Origin: JAJDYQ01 sp942491945
Lineage (GTDB): Bacteria; Pseudomonadota; Gammaproteobacteria; JAJDYQ01
NCBI GenBank assembly: GCA_942491945.1
Contig: CALODD010000099.1
Location: 1-25,617, forward strand
Direction: 5' to 3'
DNA: 25,617 nt
Shown here piece after piece: positions 16,744 to 25,291 of the stretch; position 1 is the first letter of the stretch, and every line of letters begins with the position of its first letter. The position numbers and the translations under genes were made by a program. The notes beneath the pieces are model-generated. The model was not told where the DNA came from. It made no database searches and was given only the letters and a program-made list of their open reading frames with translations.

Positions 16744-16784
16744 GGAGTTTCGAAACAATCAATTGATTGTTCTTACCGAACTCC
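16744..16784 (+). promoter_or_regulatory. Nested palindrome/hairpin upstream of the 136-residue protein gene
   Basis: AACAATCAATTGATTGTT (16754-16771) is a perfect 18-bp palindrome. Outside it, GGAGTTTCG (from 16744) pairs with CGAACTCC (16777-16784) apart from one bulged T. The structure ends 18 nt before the next start codon. It could be an operator for a dimeric regulator or a hairpin in the mRNA leader. No T-run follows. Confidence 0.5.
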
Positions 16785-16802
16785 ATAAAAGCAGGAGCCC
16801 AC

Positions 16803-17213
16803 ATGGAAGGCATTAGCGATATTCGTATTGATGGCATAGATAATACTCGTCCACCGAGTGCGAAGAATTCAAACTACATTGATCTGTTTTTCCGGCTGAA
16901 TCACAAAGCCCCCGCTGGCTGGTGTGAGGTCTTTAATGAAATAATGGTAAAGCACCCGAGTAAACCCAAAGTACGTGAAAACGAAGGGCTTTTTGTTGAG
17001 ACATGGGTGAAGAAGGCCGATCAGATTGTTGAGCATGTTGAGCTTTTGAAAAAAGCCGTGATCAAATCTAGTGAGCAATACATCAAAAAACTGGAAGATG
17101 CGATGAAGGTCGATGCCGCCAGCGCTGCAGATGCAAAGGTCGATGATAGTCCGCAGGGGAAGCTGAATCGGATTATTGCTGAACTGGATTTTGGTGAAGA
17201 CGAGTCGAAATAA
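16803..17213 (+). CDS. Conserved protein of unknown function
   Basis: This is a 136-residue soluble protein. The N-terminal half (IRIDGIDNTRPPSAKNSNYIDLFFRL, then HKAPAGWCEVFNEIM) looks like a conserved globular domain. The second half is a long charged helix (about residues 62-115, HVELLKKAVIKSSEQYIKKLED) likely to form a coiled coil. There is no signal peptide or membrane segment. I chose ATG at 16803 because GCAGGAG lies just upstream; an in-frame ATT at 16767 falls within the upstream palindrome. It is similar in style to uncharacterised proteins of pseudomonads, but I know no function for them. Confidence 0.75.
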   Translation: MEGISDIRIDGIDNTRPPSAKNSNYIDLFFRLNHKAPAGWCEVFNEIMVKHPSKPKVRENEGLFVETWVKKADQIVEHVELLKKAVIKSSEQYIKKLEDAMKVDAASAADAKVDDSPQGKLNRIIAELDFGEDESK

Positions 17214-17298
17214 GTTTCTCGTGCAAGCATTGCTTGTTTTAAATATTGTTCCTCGCTGTTAATTCCTTTATAACGCCGTTTTTATTTCGGTTGTCGTT

Positions 17299-17718
17299 AT
17301 GGAACAGGAAACTCAAAGCCAAAGTGGTTCAAAGGCCGGATTCGTCTTAATTCTTATCGTGGTCGCGATTGCATCGGCCATGGTGGCGGGCCTGGGTGCA
17401 TCGCAACTAACGGCAACTTATCTGGTCAATCAGGCGTTGGATAAAGATGCACGCGATGTGCAGCACCAGGTTAACGTGCTACGCCAATTGCGTGCGGGGG
17501 ACGTTGATCAGACTATCGAACAACTAGAAGAAAAACTCGATGATGACTTGTTGATATTTGATCCCAAAGAGCCGTTTGACGGTCTAAATGAGAAAGCTGA
17601 GGCAAATATCAATCAGGCGATTATCGGCGCCAAAACATATCGAGCTGAATATCCTCGTACCTCAAACCAGCCTCATATTGATGAGATGGTGAACAAATTA
17701 TTTGAAAGAACGAAATAG
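17299..17718 (+). CDS. Small single-pass membrane protein of unknown function
   Basis: This 139-residue protein has one transmembrane helix (about residues 14-40, FVLILIVVAIASAMVAGLGA) after a short polar N-terminus. An acidic, mostly helical region follows with coiled-coil character (VQHQVNVLRQL, IEQLEEKLDDDL). The C-terminal part probably faces the periplasm. I do not recognise the family. No strong ribosome binding site is visible before the ATG. The left arm of the large inverted repeat begins inside this gene at about 17321, and a corrupted mirror copy lies at the window's end. Confidence 0.7.
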   Translation: MEQETQSQSGSKAGFVLILIVVAIASAMVAGLGASQLTATYLVNQALDKDARDVQHQVNVLRQLRAGDVDQTIEQLEEKLDDDLLIFDPKEPFDGLNEKAEANINQAIIGAKTYRAEYPRTSNQPHIDEMVNKLFERTK

Positions 17719-17884
17719 TCCGGTGGTTAGCCAGCTCGCCTTGCGTTGCCGGCAGGTGCATGTCACGATGATCAGATAACGTTGATCGCTGCATACTGAC
17801 TCTGGGATTTTCTTTCTTACTTCCTGCATAGCGAACCGATGTCCGTTACGGATCTGGTCTCCCCGCATTTTGCAGGTTATTTCT

Positions 17885-18532
17885 TTGTTACGTTACCGTT
17901 ACCAGACCTTTGAGTTTGGCCAGACCGATATTCATGTGCGCATGTTGCGCGACCGGCAACAGTTTGATGATGGTGCAGCAGAAATCGCTGAAGCGGTAGG
18001 TGTTTCTCAAGCGAGCTGGCCCCTGTTTGGCGTGGTTTGGCCCTCGGCCGAATTACTGGCCCTTCTGATGCTTGACTATGACATTGATGGCAAACGTATT
18101 CTGGAAGTCGGTTGTGGTATCGCTCTGGCGAGTTTGATGTTGAATCATCGTGAGGCGGATATTACGGCGACGGACTACAACCCTGAAGTGGGTGATTTTT
18201 TACAGGAAAATACTCGCCTGAATCAGGGGGAAGATATTGATTTCACTCGCACGAGCTGGGCAGATGAAGATGATGAGCTGGGCTTATTTGACCTGATTAT
18301 TGGCAGCGATTTACTTTATGAGCCTGATCACGCGCAATTATTGTCTGAATTTATTCATGCGCACGCCAACCCCGAATGCGAGGTTATTATTATTGATCCG
18401 GGTCGAGGTCTACATCCGCGCTTTAGCGAAAGCATGCGTCACCTGGGGTTTAAACATAGTCAGTACAAGCCAGAAGGCAAAGATCATGTTGGTCGCCCAT
18501 TCAAAGGGCAGGTATTAACTTATCGTCGTTAG
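17885..18532 (+). CDS. SAM-dependent methyltransferase
   Basis: This is a class I methyltransferase of about 215 residues. Motif I is ILEVGCGIALASLMLNH, followed by ITATDYNPEV (acidic residue that binds the ribose of SAM) and the motif IIGSDLLYEPDHAQLL. The FEFGQTDIHVRMLRD start and this motif set resemble the Methyltransf_16/lysine-methyltransferase-like group; the substrate is unknown. There is no ATG in frame. I chose TTG at 17885 because AGG lies 8 nt upstream and the protein then opens LRYRYQTFEFG, as expected. TTG at 17870 is the alternative. A corrupted mirror copy lies at about 24598-25165. Confidence 0.82.
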   Translation: MLRYRYQTFEFGQTDIHVRMLRDRQQFDDGAAEIAEAVGVSQASWPLFGVVWPSAELLALLMLDYDIDGKRILEVGCGIALASLMLNHREADITATDYNPEVGDFLQENTRLNQGEDIDFTRTSWADEDDELGLFDLIIGSDLLYEPDHAQLLSEFIHAHANPECEVIIIDPGRGLHPRFSESMRHLGFKHSQYKPEGKDHVGRPFKGQVLTYRR

Positions 18533-18539
18533 TCGCCTG

Positions 18540-19097
18540 CTAATGCGCGGTGCGGTTCTGTTGCCAGTACAGATGAATTGCTTTCACGACATCTGGCAAC
18601 GATGTACATAGTTGCATATAGGACTCATTGGCAATGCCCTGCATCTCAGCGAGCTGAAATACGGCTTCCAGCGGTGTCTGTAAAGCCCGCTTGGCATCGT
18701 CGGGCCAGAGTGGTGTAAAGCGGCTTAAGCCTTCGACAAAGCCGAGGCTCCAGCGTTGTGCATCGACATAGATATCGTTGTCATCGGTATTAAGCTCATC
18801 CAGCATGGGTTTGTATTCGGCATTATCATTTAGACCATCTTCGATACTGCTGTTAAGGGTCATCATGCTGTTGAGCGCTTCGGCATGTTGCTGCAAGTTG
18901 CTGAAGGCATCTTCTTTAAAGAGCAGTTCCAGGATTTCCACTGCTGGTAATGGATTAGGCCCACAAATGATGGATGAAATAAATCCATGCGCATAGGAAA
19001 GGCTCATGGCCTGTTTACCGCAGGCGTCTGAACGCAGGAACTGGTTTAGCTGAGTGAGGTCTTCGGTGTTTAGTGAAGGGCTATTATCGCTTGTCAT
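18540..19097 (-). CDS. UPF0149/YecA-family protein
   Basis: This 185-residue helical protein matches the UPF0149 (YgfB/YecA) family. Family marks are YAHGFISSIICGPNPL near the N-terminus (usual AHG..CGP pattern) and RWSLGFVEGLSRFTPLW in the middle. The C-terminal SEC-C zinc domain of longer YecA proteins is absent. The biochemical function is not well defined. It is convergent with the methyltransferase gene (8 nt between stops) and diverges from the cold-shock gene. A corrupted mirror copy lies at about 24100-24596. Confidence 0.85.
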   Translation of the reverse strand: MTSDNSPSLNTEDLTQLNQFLRSDACGKQAMSLSYAHGFISSIICGPNPLPAVEILELLFKEDAFSNLQQHAEALNSMMTLNSSIEDGLNDNAEYKPMLDELNTDDNDIYVDAQRWSLGFVEGLSRFTPLWPDDAKRALQTPLEAVFQLAEMQGIANESYMQLCTSLPDVVKAIHLYWQQNRTAH

Positions 19098-19356
19098 GGG
19101 GCATAGTGATTGAGCACGTTGTGGGGGTCAAGATGTCGGATTGATCGTTTCCTGCTACTTTCCTGGATAAATTGGCAAATTTATCCAAAAAACCCGTAAA
19201 TATTGCTGGTTATCAGGGAGTTAAAGCGGTTACACTGCACGCGCTACAATTTATACCCTGGTTTTTGTCGGAAGTTTTCTTTTAGGTCTCTACTGTTAAT
19301 AACCTCGTACGATTTGTAACACACTTATTTTTTTATTATTTTTAGAGGTTATTTAT
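19098..19356. promoter_or_regulatory. Divergent region with palindrome and long csp leader
   Basis: This gap lies between the YecA-family gene and the cold-shock gene. It contains a perfect inverted repeat, GGATAAATT (19165-19173) and AATTTATCC (19178-19186), with loop GGCA and followed by six A. On the minus strand this would not end any transcript from the left-hand gene, so an operator role is more likely. The 100 bp or so before the cold-shock ATG are T/A-rich with AGAGG 9 nt upstream, consistent with a long 5' leader as in many csp mRNAs. The promoter itself cannot be placed with confidence. Confidence 0.4.
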
Positions 19357-19560
19357 ATGGCTACTGGAACCGTTAAATGGTTTAACGAATCAAAAGGCTT
19401 TGGTTTTATCGCTCCTTCTGATGGCAGCAAAGACGTATTTGTTCATTTCTCAGCAATCGCGAGCGATGGCTTCCGTACACTGGCAGAAGGCCAGCAGGTA
19501 TCATTTGAAGTTGAAGACGGCCCTAAAGGCCCACAGGCGCTGAACGTACAGGCTGCCTGA
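19357..19560 (+). CDS. Cold-shock protein (CspA family)
   Basis: This 67-residue protein is a single cold-shock domain of standard length. It has TGTVKWFNESKGFGFI with RNP1 (KGFGFI), RNP2 (VFVHF) and the ending VEDGPKGPQALNVQA. It binds single-stranded nucleic acid and acts as an RNA chaperone in the cytoplasm. A strong intrinsic terminator follows, and an RRM-domain RNA-binding protein gene lies 80 nt downstream, so the two nucleic-acid-binding proteins could share a promoter with partial termination between them. A corrupted mirror copy lies at about 23697-23880. Confidence 0.96.
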   Translation: MATGTVKWFNESKGFGFIAPSDGSKDVFVHFSAIASDGFRTLAEGQQVSFEVEDGPKGPQALNVQAA

Positions 19561-19582
19561 TTAGCTACTTCCAGATGTTCTG

Positions 19583-19614
19583 ACAAACCCCGCTTTATGC
19601 GGGGTTTGTTTTTT
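19583..19614 (+). terminator. Intrinsic terminator after the cold-shock gene
   Basis: ACAAACCCCGC (19583-19593) pairs perfectly with GCGGGGTTTGT (19599-19609) around TTTAT, and the stem runs into six T. It begins 22 nt after the csp stop. The mirrored copy at about 23643-23675 has lost this perfect pairing. Confidence 0.93.
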
Positions 19615-19640
19615 CTGCATGATTTATGGAGTAGCAAGCG

Positions 19641-19907
19641 ATGAAAAAAATATTTGTCGGTGGTTTACCGCCAACTACAACAGAAGACTCATTGAACAGC
19701 ATGTTTGAAGAGTATGGCAAAGTCCATTCACTGAAACTGACCAAAGACCTGTTCTCAGGTGCCTGCAAAGGGTTCGGTTTTATCGAGATGGAAGGCCATG
19801 AGGCGCGTGCAGCCATTGCTGGTTTAAATGGCAAGATGGTTGGAGAGCGTAATATCACCGTGAAGTACGAAACGGAAAAGCCGGGTGGCAGGGGACGTCG
19901 CCGTTAA
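19641..19907 (+). CDS. RRM-domain RNA-binding protein
   Basis: This 88-residue protein is a single RNA recognition motif: RNP2 is IFVGGL (residues 4-9) and RNP1 is KGFGFIEM. A short basic, glycine-rich tail (GGRGRRR) follows, as in bacterial Rbp proteins. It binds single-stranded RNA in the cytoplasm. GGAG stands 9 nt before the ATG. It follows the cold-shock gene and its terminator. Its last codons overlap the stop of the convergent serine hydrolase gene by 4 nt. A corrupted mirror copy lies at about 23407-23618. Confidence 0.94.
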   Translation: MKKIFVGGLPPTTTEDSLNSMFEEYGKVHSLKLTKDLFSGACKGFGFIEMEGHEARAAIAGLNGKMVGERNITVKYETEKPGGRGRRR

Positions 19908-21046
19908 TTTTTCCTGGTGGTGAATTTTCCCTGCTGAATCATTTTAACGATATCGATGTTCATCCGATCAAAGGGTGTATCGATACCGTCGTACCATATA
20001 TTGGTTGCAAGACATAAACCAAAGTTTTCATTTGGCACGATGTGGCACTTTGCAAGATTCTGTAAGGTGCTACCGCCATGCCAGTAGATACGACCTTCCG
20101 CCCACCACGTTTTACCTGTTGCCCATGTGACAGTTTGATGAGTGGCCACGCTGTCGGGCTGATGAATAAACTCGAATGTCTTTGGTTTGAGGAATCTAGA
20201 TTCGCCGCGTGCGCCTTTCAGATGCAATGCGACGAATTTGCCGAGATCAGTCATCGACATAACTAGATTTCGTCCTACAGGAGAACGGGCCTGTAAGCTT
20301 TGGTCTGCGCGGGGTGGTCGATGTTTGATCTGTCCTTTTTCTTTCACATGTTCCCAGGGGCCATCAATTGAGTTCGGATTTGCCGGTGAGCCAAAGCGAG
20401 CCGTGCTCATACCCAGTGGTTGAAACAGATTCTGGCCCATTAAGTTTTCGTAAGACTGCTGGGTTTTGCGTTCCGCATGCTGAGCCGCGATTACCTGACC
20501 GCCTCCATAGATATATTTATGGTCGGGTTTGGCCTGTGATTTGTCTTTTAATGCGGCAATTACATAGCCATAACGCTTCATGGGCGCGGAAGTGCCGTAC
20601 TGGTCGGTTTTCGACTCTGGTGTACTCGGTGAATAGGGCATGCCACTCATATGACGGAGCAGTTGCGTGACAGTGACTTGTCGATAGTCAGACTGCATTT
20701 TGTTTAACAGTTCAGGGAACATGGCCTGGATGGTGTCGTTCCAGTCGAGCTTGCCTTCATCAACCAGTTTAGCAATCAGTGTGCCGGTCAGAGTTTTGGT
20801 GATGGAGCCGATATGAAAGCGGTCATCGACTTTAACTTTTGCAGAGTCACCGTGCTTGCGTACTCCCACTGCAGAAGCTGCGACGACTTTTCCACCGATA
20901 ACAATGGAAGCAGAGAGGGCGGGTAGCTGCATTTGCTGGCGATATTCTTCCAGCGCCTTTTGAAACCAGACCGGGTTATCCGGCGTTGCCAGTGCTAGGT
21001 TGGCATAACCGATAAGTGACAGAAACAGTATAAATCGCCATATCAT
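19904..21046 (-). CDS. Exported serine hydrolase (beta-lactamase/PBP4*-like family)
   Basis: This 380-residue protein has a signal peptide (residues 1-20, ending NLALA) and a class C beta-lactamase-like fold. The catalytic motif SxxK is S81-I-T-K84. The second motif region reads YIYGGGQ (about 178-184), where class C enzymes have YxN, so the Asn is replaced. HGGST replaces the KTG box. These changes are common in the broad serine hydrolase/esterase/D-aminopeptidase group, so resistance to beta-lactams should not be inferred. It probably acts in the periplasm. It is convergent with the RRM gene, overlapping it by 4 nt. A corrupted mirror copy lies at about 22455-23409. Confidence 0.88.
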   Translation of the reverse strand: MIWRFILFLSLIGYANLALATPDNPVWFQKALEEYRQQMQLPALSASIVIGGKVVAASAVGVRKHGDSAKVKVDDRFHIGSITKTLTGTLIAKLVDEGKLDWNDTIQAMFPELLNKMQSDYRQVTVTQLLRHMSGMPYSPSTPESKTDQYGTSAPMKRYGYVIAALKDKSQAKPDHKYIYGGGQVIAAQHAERKTQQSYENLMGQNLFQPLGMSTARFGSPANPNSIDGPWEHVKEKGQIKHRPPRADQSLQARSPVGRNLVMSMTDLGKFVALHLKGARGESRFLKPKTFEFIHQPDSVATHQTVTWATGKTWWAEGRIYWHGGSTLQNLAKCHIVPNENFGLCLATNIWYDGIDTPFDRMNIDIVKMIQQGKFTTRKN

Positions 21047-21111
21047 ATGGGCAGTTTAGCTCATCTACGTAGGTGAGTTACAATGCACATAAGAGGACAA
21101 GGAAGCCAGTT

Positions 21112-21800
21112 GTGAGTGAAAAGGACGTATATATTTTCGAGGTAAAGCAAAAAGACTTTAATACCTCTGTCATTCTAAATTCTAACCATCGACCCGTGTT
21201 TACGCTATTTATGGGCGTGTGGTCAGAACACTGCATTGTAATGGCGAGTTATCTCGAAACACTGGCTGAAGAATTCGCTGGTCAGTTTGTATTCGCGAAA
21301 GTCGATATCGATGAACAGGAAGCACTCCGTGATGAACACGAGATTCGCAACGTACCGACGTTAAAGGTATTCAAAGATAGCGAAGTTGTATTTACCATGG
21401 AAGGCTTGCTCCAGTCTGATGAATTACGCGGCATCCTGAAAGATTATGGGATTTATCGTGAATCTGATGAGTTACGACTGCAGGCACGTAATGAGCACAT
21501 GTCGGGTAATACGGTTGATGCAATCAAGTTGTTAACTCTGGCGATTCAGCAAGATCCTAAAAATACTCGTGTTGCCATGGATATGGTGCAGGTGTTTATC
21601 GATATCGGTCAGCTTGAACAGGCCAAAAGTCTCTACAACCGCCTACCAGATAGCGATAAGCGCGGTGAAACAGGCGTTAGCTTAATGGGGCAGCTGAATA
21701 TCAGTGACATTGCATCGAATACAGCAGGTAAAGAGCAACTGGAAAGCCGAGTTGCGGATAATGCTGCAGACCATGTCGCGCAGTTTGATCTGGCACTGAT
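21112..21800 (+). CDS. YbbN/CnoX-like thioredoxin-TPR protein, C-terminus replaced by the fold-back junction
   Basis: The protein opens with a thioredoxin domain (about residues 1-115: FTLFMGVWSEHCIVM, KVDIDEQ, IRNVPTLKVFKDSEVV). TPR-like helices follow (SGNTVDAIKLLTLAIQQDP, DMVQVFIDIGQLEQAKSLYNRLP), then the start of the conserved HVAQFDLAL segment. In the active site CxxC is reduced to SEHC, as in redox-limited YbbN/CnoX co-chaperones that protect unfolded proteins. I chose GTG at 21112 for the AGGACAAGGAAG just upstream; an in-frame GTG at 21073 is poorer. The reading frame formally continues to 21867, but from about 21794 on it reads the reverse complement of its own sequence, so the true C-terminus is missing. 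Confidence 0.85.
21707..21793. other. Unpaired 87-nt hinge of the inverted repeat
   Basis: This single-copy spacer lies between the two arms. It encodes a plausible continuation of the YbbN-like protein (…SRVADNAADHVAQFDLAL), so it is true sequence beyond the fold-back point. The arm ends nearest it are exact: CAGCTGAATATCAGTG (21691-21706) and its reverse complement (21794-21809). Confidence 0.88.
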
Positions 21801-22389
21801 ATTCAGCTGCCCCATTAAGCTAACGCCTGTTTCACCGCGCTTATCGCTATCTGGTAGGCGGTTGTAGAGACTTTGGCCTGTTCAAGCTGACCGATATCGA
21901 TAAACACCTGCACCATATCCATGGCAACACGAGTATTTTTAGGATCTTGCTGAATCGCCAGAGTTAACAACTTGATTGCATCAACCGTATTACCCGACAT
22001 GTGCTCATTACGTGCCTGCAGTCGTAACTCATCAGATTCACGATAAATCCCATAATCTTTCAGGATGCCGCGTAATTCATCAGACTGGAACTGACCTTCC
22101 ATGGTAAATACAACTTCGCTATCTTTGAATACCTTTAACGTCGGTACGTTGCGAATTTCGTGTTCATCACGGAGTGCTTCCTGTTCATCGATATCGACTT
22201 TCGCGAATACAAACTGACCAGCGAATTCTTCAGCCAGTGTTTCGAGATAACTCTTCATTACAATGCAGTGTTCCTGACCACACGCCCATAAATAAGCGTA
22301 AACACGGGTCGATGGTTAGAATTTAGAATGACAGAGGTTCGGTAAAGTCTTTGCTTTACCTCGAAAATATATACGTCCTTTTCACTCAC
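21794..22389 (-). pseudogene. Mirror copy of the YbbN/CnoX-like gene
   Basis: It is nearly identical to 21112-21706, including KVDIDEQEALRDEHEIRNVPTL. It differs by scattered changes, such as MEGQFQSD for MEGLLQSD, MKSYLE for MASYLE, a lost A that shifts the frame after LEQAK, and a changed stretch near the GTG copy (22387-22389). Not an independent gene. Confidence 0.9.
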
Positions 22390-22454
22390 AACATGCTTCC
22401 TTGTCCTCTTATGTGCATTGTAGCTCACCTACATAGATGAGCTAAACTACCCAT

Positions 22455-23409
22455 ATGATATGGCGATTTATACTGTTTCTGTCACTTGTCGACAAGAATA
22501 TCGCCAGCAGATGCAGCTACCTACTTTCTCCGGTGATCGGTGGAAGAAGTCGTCGCGCAGCTTCGAGAACACTTGCAAGCGCGGCGAGCTCTGCAAAGTT
22601 CAAGTCGTGACCCACTTTCAATCGCAAACTCTGACCGGCAAACTGGTTGATGAAGGCAAGCTGGAACGACACCATCCAGGCCATGTTCCCCTGAACTGTT
22701 AGGTGCAGTCACGATATCAGTCACTGTCGCACAACTGCTCCCGTCTAGCATATTCACCGGTACACCAGAGTCGGAGCCGACCGGACGACGCGCTCCGCGC
22801 CCATGAAGCGTTATGGCGCGCGACAAAGACAAATCAAAATAAATACCATGGAGGCGGTCGAAAAACCCAGCAGTCTTACGAAGCAATGGGCCGGGTCACT
22901 GTTTCAACCACTGAATTGTGAGCGCGACAAGCGGCTGCCGATGGGAAATCCGAACTCCGATGGCCCCACCAGAGAACATGTGGGGGACAGATCAAACATC
23001 GACCGCCCCGCGCAGACCAAAGCTTACGGGCCCGTTCTCCTGTAGGACGAATCTAGTTAGCCAGGTATTGATCTCGGCAAATTCGTCGCATTTTGCATCT
23101 GAAGGCGCGCGCGGCTAGTCGGTCCTCAAACCCAAGACATTCGGGGACATTCATCCCGTGACTGACGTGGCCACTCATCAAACTGTCACATGGAGCGGTA
23201 AGCGTGGTGGAGCCGGAAGTGGGAACATCACACTGGCATGTGGCGGTAGCACTATACAGAATGTAGGAACCACGTAGAGTATAGGAAAACTTTGGTTTAT
23301 GTCTTGCAACCAATAGCATGTGCGACGGTAATCGATGCACCCTTTGATCGGATGAACATCGATATCGTTAAAGCGTGGTCAGCGGGAAATTCACCACCAG
23401 GAAAAGTGG
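22455..23409 (+). pseudogene. Corrupted mirror copy of the serine hydrolase gene
   Basis: It opens with the same ATGATATGGCGATTTATAC and ends near CACCACCAGGAAAA, but is about 190 nt shorter than the 1143-nt original and broken in many places. Recognisable islands are LVDEGKL, KTQQSYE, the GACCAAAGCTTAC stretch and GATGAACATCGATATCG. The deleted blocks include the SITK active site region. Confidence 0.9.
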
Positions 23410-23618
23410 CTGGCGCACAAGACAAAATTGCCATATTACGCTCCGGCACCATCTTGCCGATTTAAACCGGCAATGGCTGCACGCGCCTCGTAATGCTCGA
23501 CCGGGCCCTTGCAGGCGCCTGAGAACAGGTCTTTGGTCAGTTTCAGTGAATAGTGTACTCTTCAAACATGCTGTTCTGTTGTAGTTGGCGGTAAACCACC
23601 GACAAATATTTTTTTCAT
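23407..23618 (-). pseudogene. Corrupted mirror copy of the RRM protein gene
   Basis: The start region (ATGAAAAAAATATTTGTCGG read leftward from 23618) is preserved. The body is shortened from 267 to about 212 nt with frameshifts, and the basic tail is scrambled. Confidence 0.88.
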
Positions 23619-23642
23619 CGCTTGCTACTCCATAAATCATGC

Positions 23643-23675
23643 GAAAAACAAACCCGCATAAGGCGGGGTTTTGTC
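23643..23675 (-). repeat. Corrupted mirror copy of the csp terminator
   Basis: ACAAACCCGC...GCGGGGTTTTGT here corresponds to the perfect stem at 19583-19609. A C is missing on one side and a T added on the other. Damage at homopolymers on both sides of a stem is typical of read error. Confidence 0.85.
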
Positions 23676-23696
23676 GACATCTGGAAATTGTAATCA

Positions 23697-23880
23697 GCAT
23701 CCATACGTTCAGCGCCTGTGGGCCTTTAGGGCCGTCTTCAACTTCAAATGATACCTGCCTTCTGCCAGTGTACGGTGCATCGCTCGCGACTGAGAAGACA
23801 AACCGCGCTGCCATCAGAAAATTTTGATAAAACCAAAGCCTTTTTTGATTCGTTAAACTTGTAGCAGTTCCCGTAGCCAT
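23697..23880 (-). pseudogene. Corrupted mirror copy of the cold-shock gene
   Basis: The stretch VSFEVEDGPKGPQALNV is intact when read leftward, and the ATG copy is at 23878-23880. The first half, including RNP1, is broken by insertions and deletions. The csp leader copy continues to about 23950. Confidence 0.9.
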
Positions 23881-24099
23881 AAATAACCTCTAAAATAATA
23901 AAAAAATAAGTGTGTTACAAATCGTACGAAAATTAACAGTAGAACCTAAAAGAAAACTTCCATTTTCTCAGAATATAAATTGTAGCGCGTGCAGTGTAGC
24001 CGCTTTAGCAGCTGTGGCGGGTTTTTGGATAAATTTGCCAATTTATCCGGGAAAACAACGAAATCTTGACCCCCACAACGTGCTCAATCACTATGCCCC

Positions 24100-24596
24100 A
24101 TGACAAGCGATAATAGCCCTTCGCTACAAACGCAGACCTCGCTCGAACCAGTTTCCTGCGTTCCAGGTACGGTAAACAGGCCATGGCGCATGGATTTATT
24201 TCATCCATCATTTGTGGGCCTATTATTACCAGCAGTGGGAAATCCTGGAACTTTGCTCTTTAAAAGTGCCTTCAGCAACTTGCAGCAATATGCCAGCGCT
24301 CAACAGCATGATGACCCATAACAACAGTATCAGCTCTAAATGTTGCCGATAAACCCCATGCTGGATGAGCAATACCGATGACAACGATATCCTGTGTCGA
24401 TGCACAACGCTAGACCTCGGCTGTCGAGAGCTAAGCCGCGCACCACTCTTGGCCCGACGATGCCAAGCGGAGCTTTACAGACGCCGCTGGAAACCGTATT
24501 TCAACTCGCTGAATTTTGGGGCATATGTCCTATATGCAACTATGCATCGTTGCCAGATGTCGTGAAGCTGTACTGGCGGCAGAACCGCACCGCGCG
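24100..24596 (+). pseudogene. Corrupted mirror copy of the YecA-family gene
   Basis: It begins ATGACAAGCGATAATAGCCC like the original at 19097 and ends with the QNRTA-encoding stretch. It is about 60 nt shorter and has several frame changes. The palindrome GGATAAATT...AATTTATCC is retained upstream at about 24026-24049. Confidence 0.9.
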
Positions 24597-24597
24597 A

Positions 24598-25165
24598 CGA
24601 CGATAAGTACCTGCCCTTTGAATGGGCGACCAACATGATCTTTATATGCAACTTGTACTGACTATGTTTAAACCCCGGGTGACGCATGCTTTCGCTAAAG
24701 CGCGGATGTAGACCTCGACCCGAGATCAATAATAATAACCTCGCATTCGGGTAACGTGCGCGTGAATAAATTCAGACAATGTGCGCGTGATCAGGCTCAT
24801 AGAAGTAAATCGCTGCCAATAATCAGGTCAAATAAGCCCGAGCATCATCTTCATCTGCCCAACAAATTGCAGAAGTAATTTCCCCTGATTCGGAAAAAAT
24901 TGCCCACTTCGAGTTGTAGTCCCGTCGCCATGTCCCGCTCCGCGATGATTCAACATCAAGCCGAACGGCAACCGACTTCCAGGTGCGTTTGCCATCAATG
25001 TCATAGTCAAGCATCAGAAGGGCCGGTGAGCCGGCCGAGTGCACCGGGGCCGGCGCCTACCGCTTCAGCGATTTCTGCTGCACCATCGTCGAGCTCGGCA
25101 ACCGTCGCACATGCGCGCTGAATGTCGGTCACCGGCCAAACTCAAGATGCGGTAACGTGGCCTTC
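24598..25165 (-). pseudogene. Corrupted mirror copy of the methyltransferase gene
   Basis: Islands such as RGLHPRFSESMRH, LMLDYDIDGKR and the GTAGGCGCC...CGAAATCGCTGA-like start region match the original at 17885-18532. It is about 80 nt shorter. One stretch near 25020-25110 is unusually GC-rich with many substitutions. Confidence 0.87.
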
Positions 25166-25291
25166 ATAACCTGCAAAATGCAGATCGGCAATTGTCGGGC
25201 GGGAAATCCAGAAAATCAAGTCGTAGCAGCGATCAACGTATCTGATCATCGTACGGTATGCACCTACCGGCAACTTTAGACACAACGGATA

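Larger units (their letters stand above)
17321..21706 (+). repeat. Left arm of the giant inverted repeat (authentic copy)
   Basis: This stretch of about 4.39 kb, from inside the small membrane protein gene to inside the YbbN-like gene, is repeated in reverse complement to the window's end. Its reading frames, ribosome binding sites and terminator are intact, which marks it as the true copy. Its left limit is set only by where the window stops on the other arm. Confidence 0.92.

Noticed and set aside
16603..16788. Short open frame across the MITE end
   Set aside because: It begins inside the element, crosses the target duplication and the palindrome, and has no ribosome binding site or recognisable content.
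19904..21046. Beta-lactam resistance gene
   Set aside because: The YxN and KTG boxes are altered; this fits the broad serine hydrolase group rather than a true beta-lactamase.
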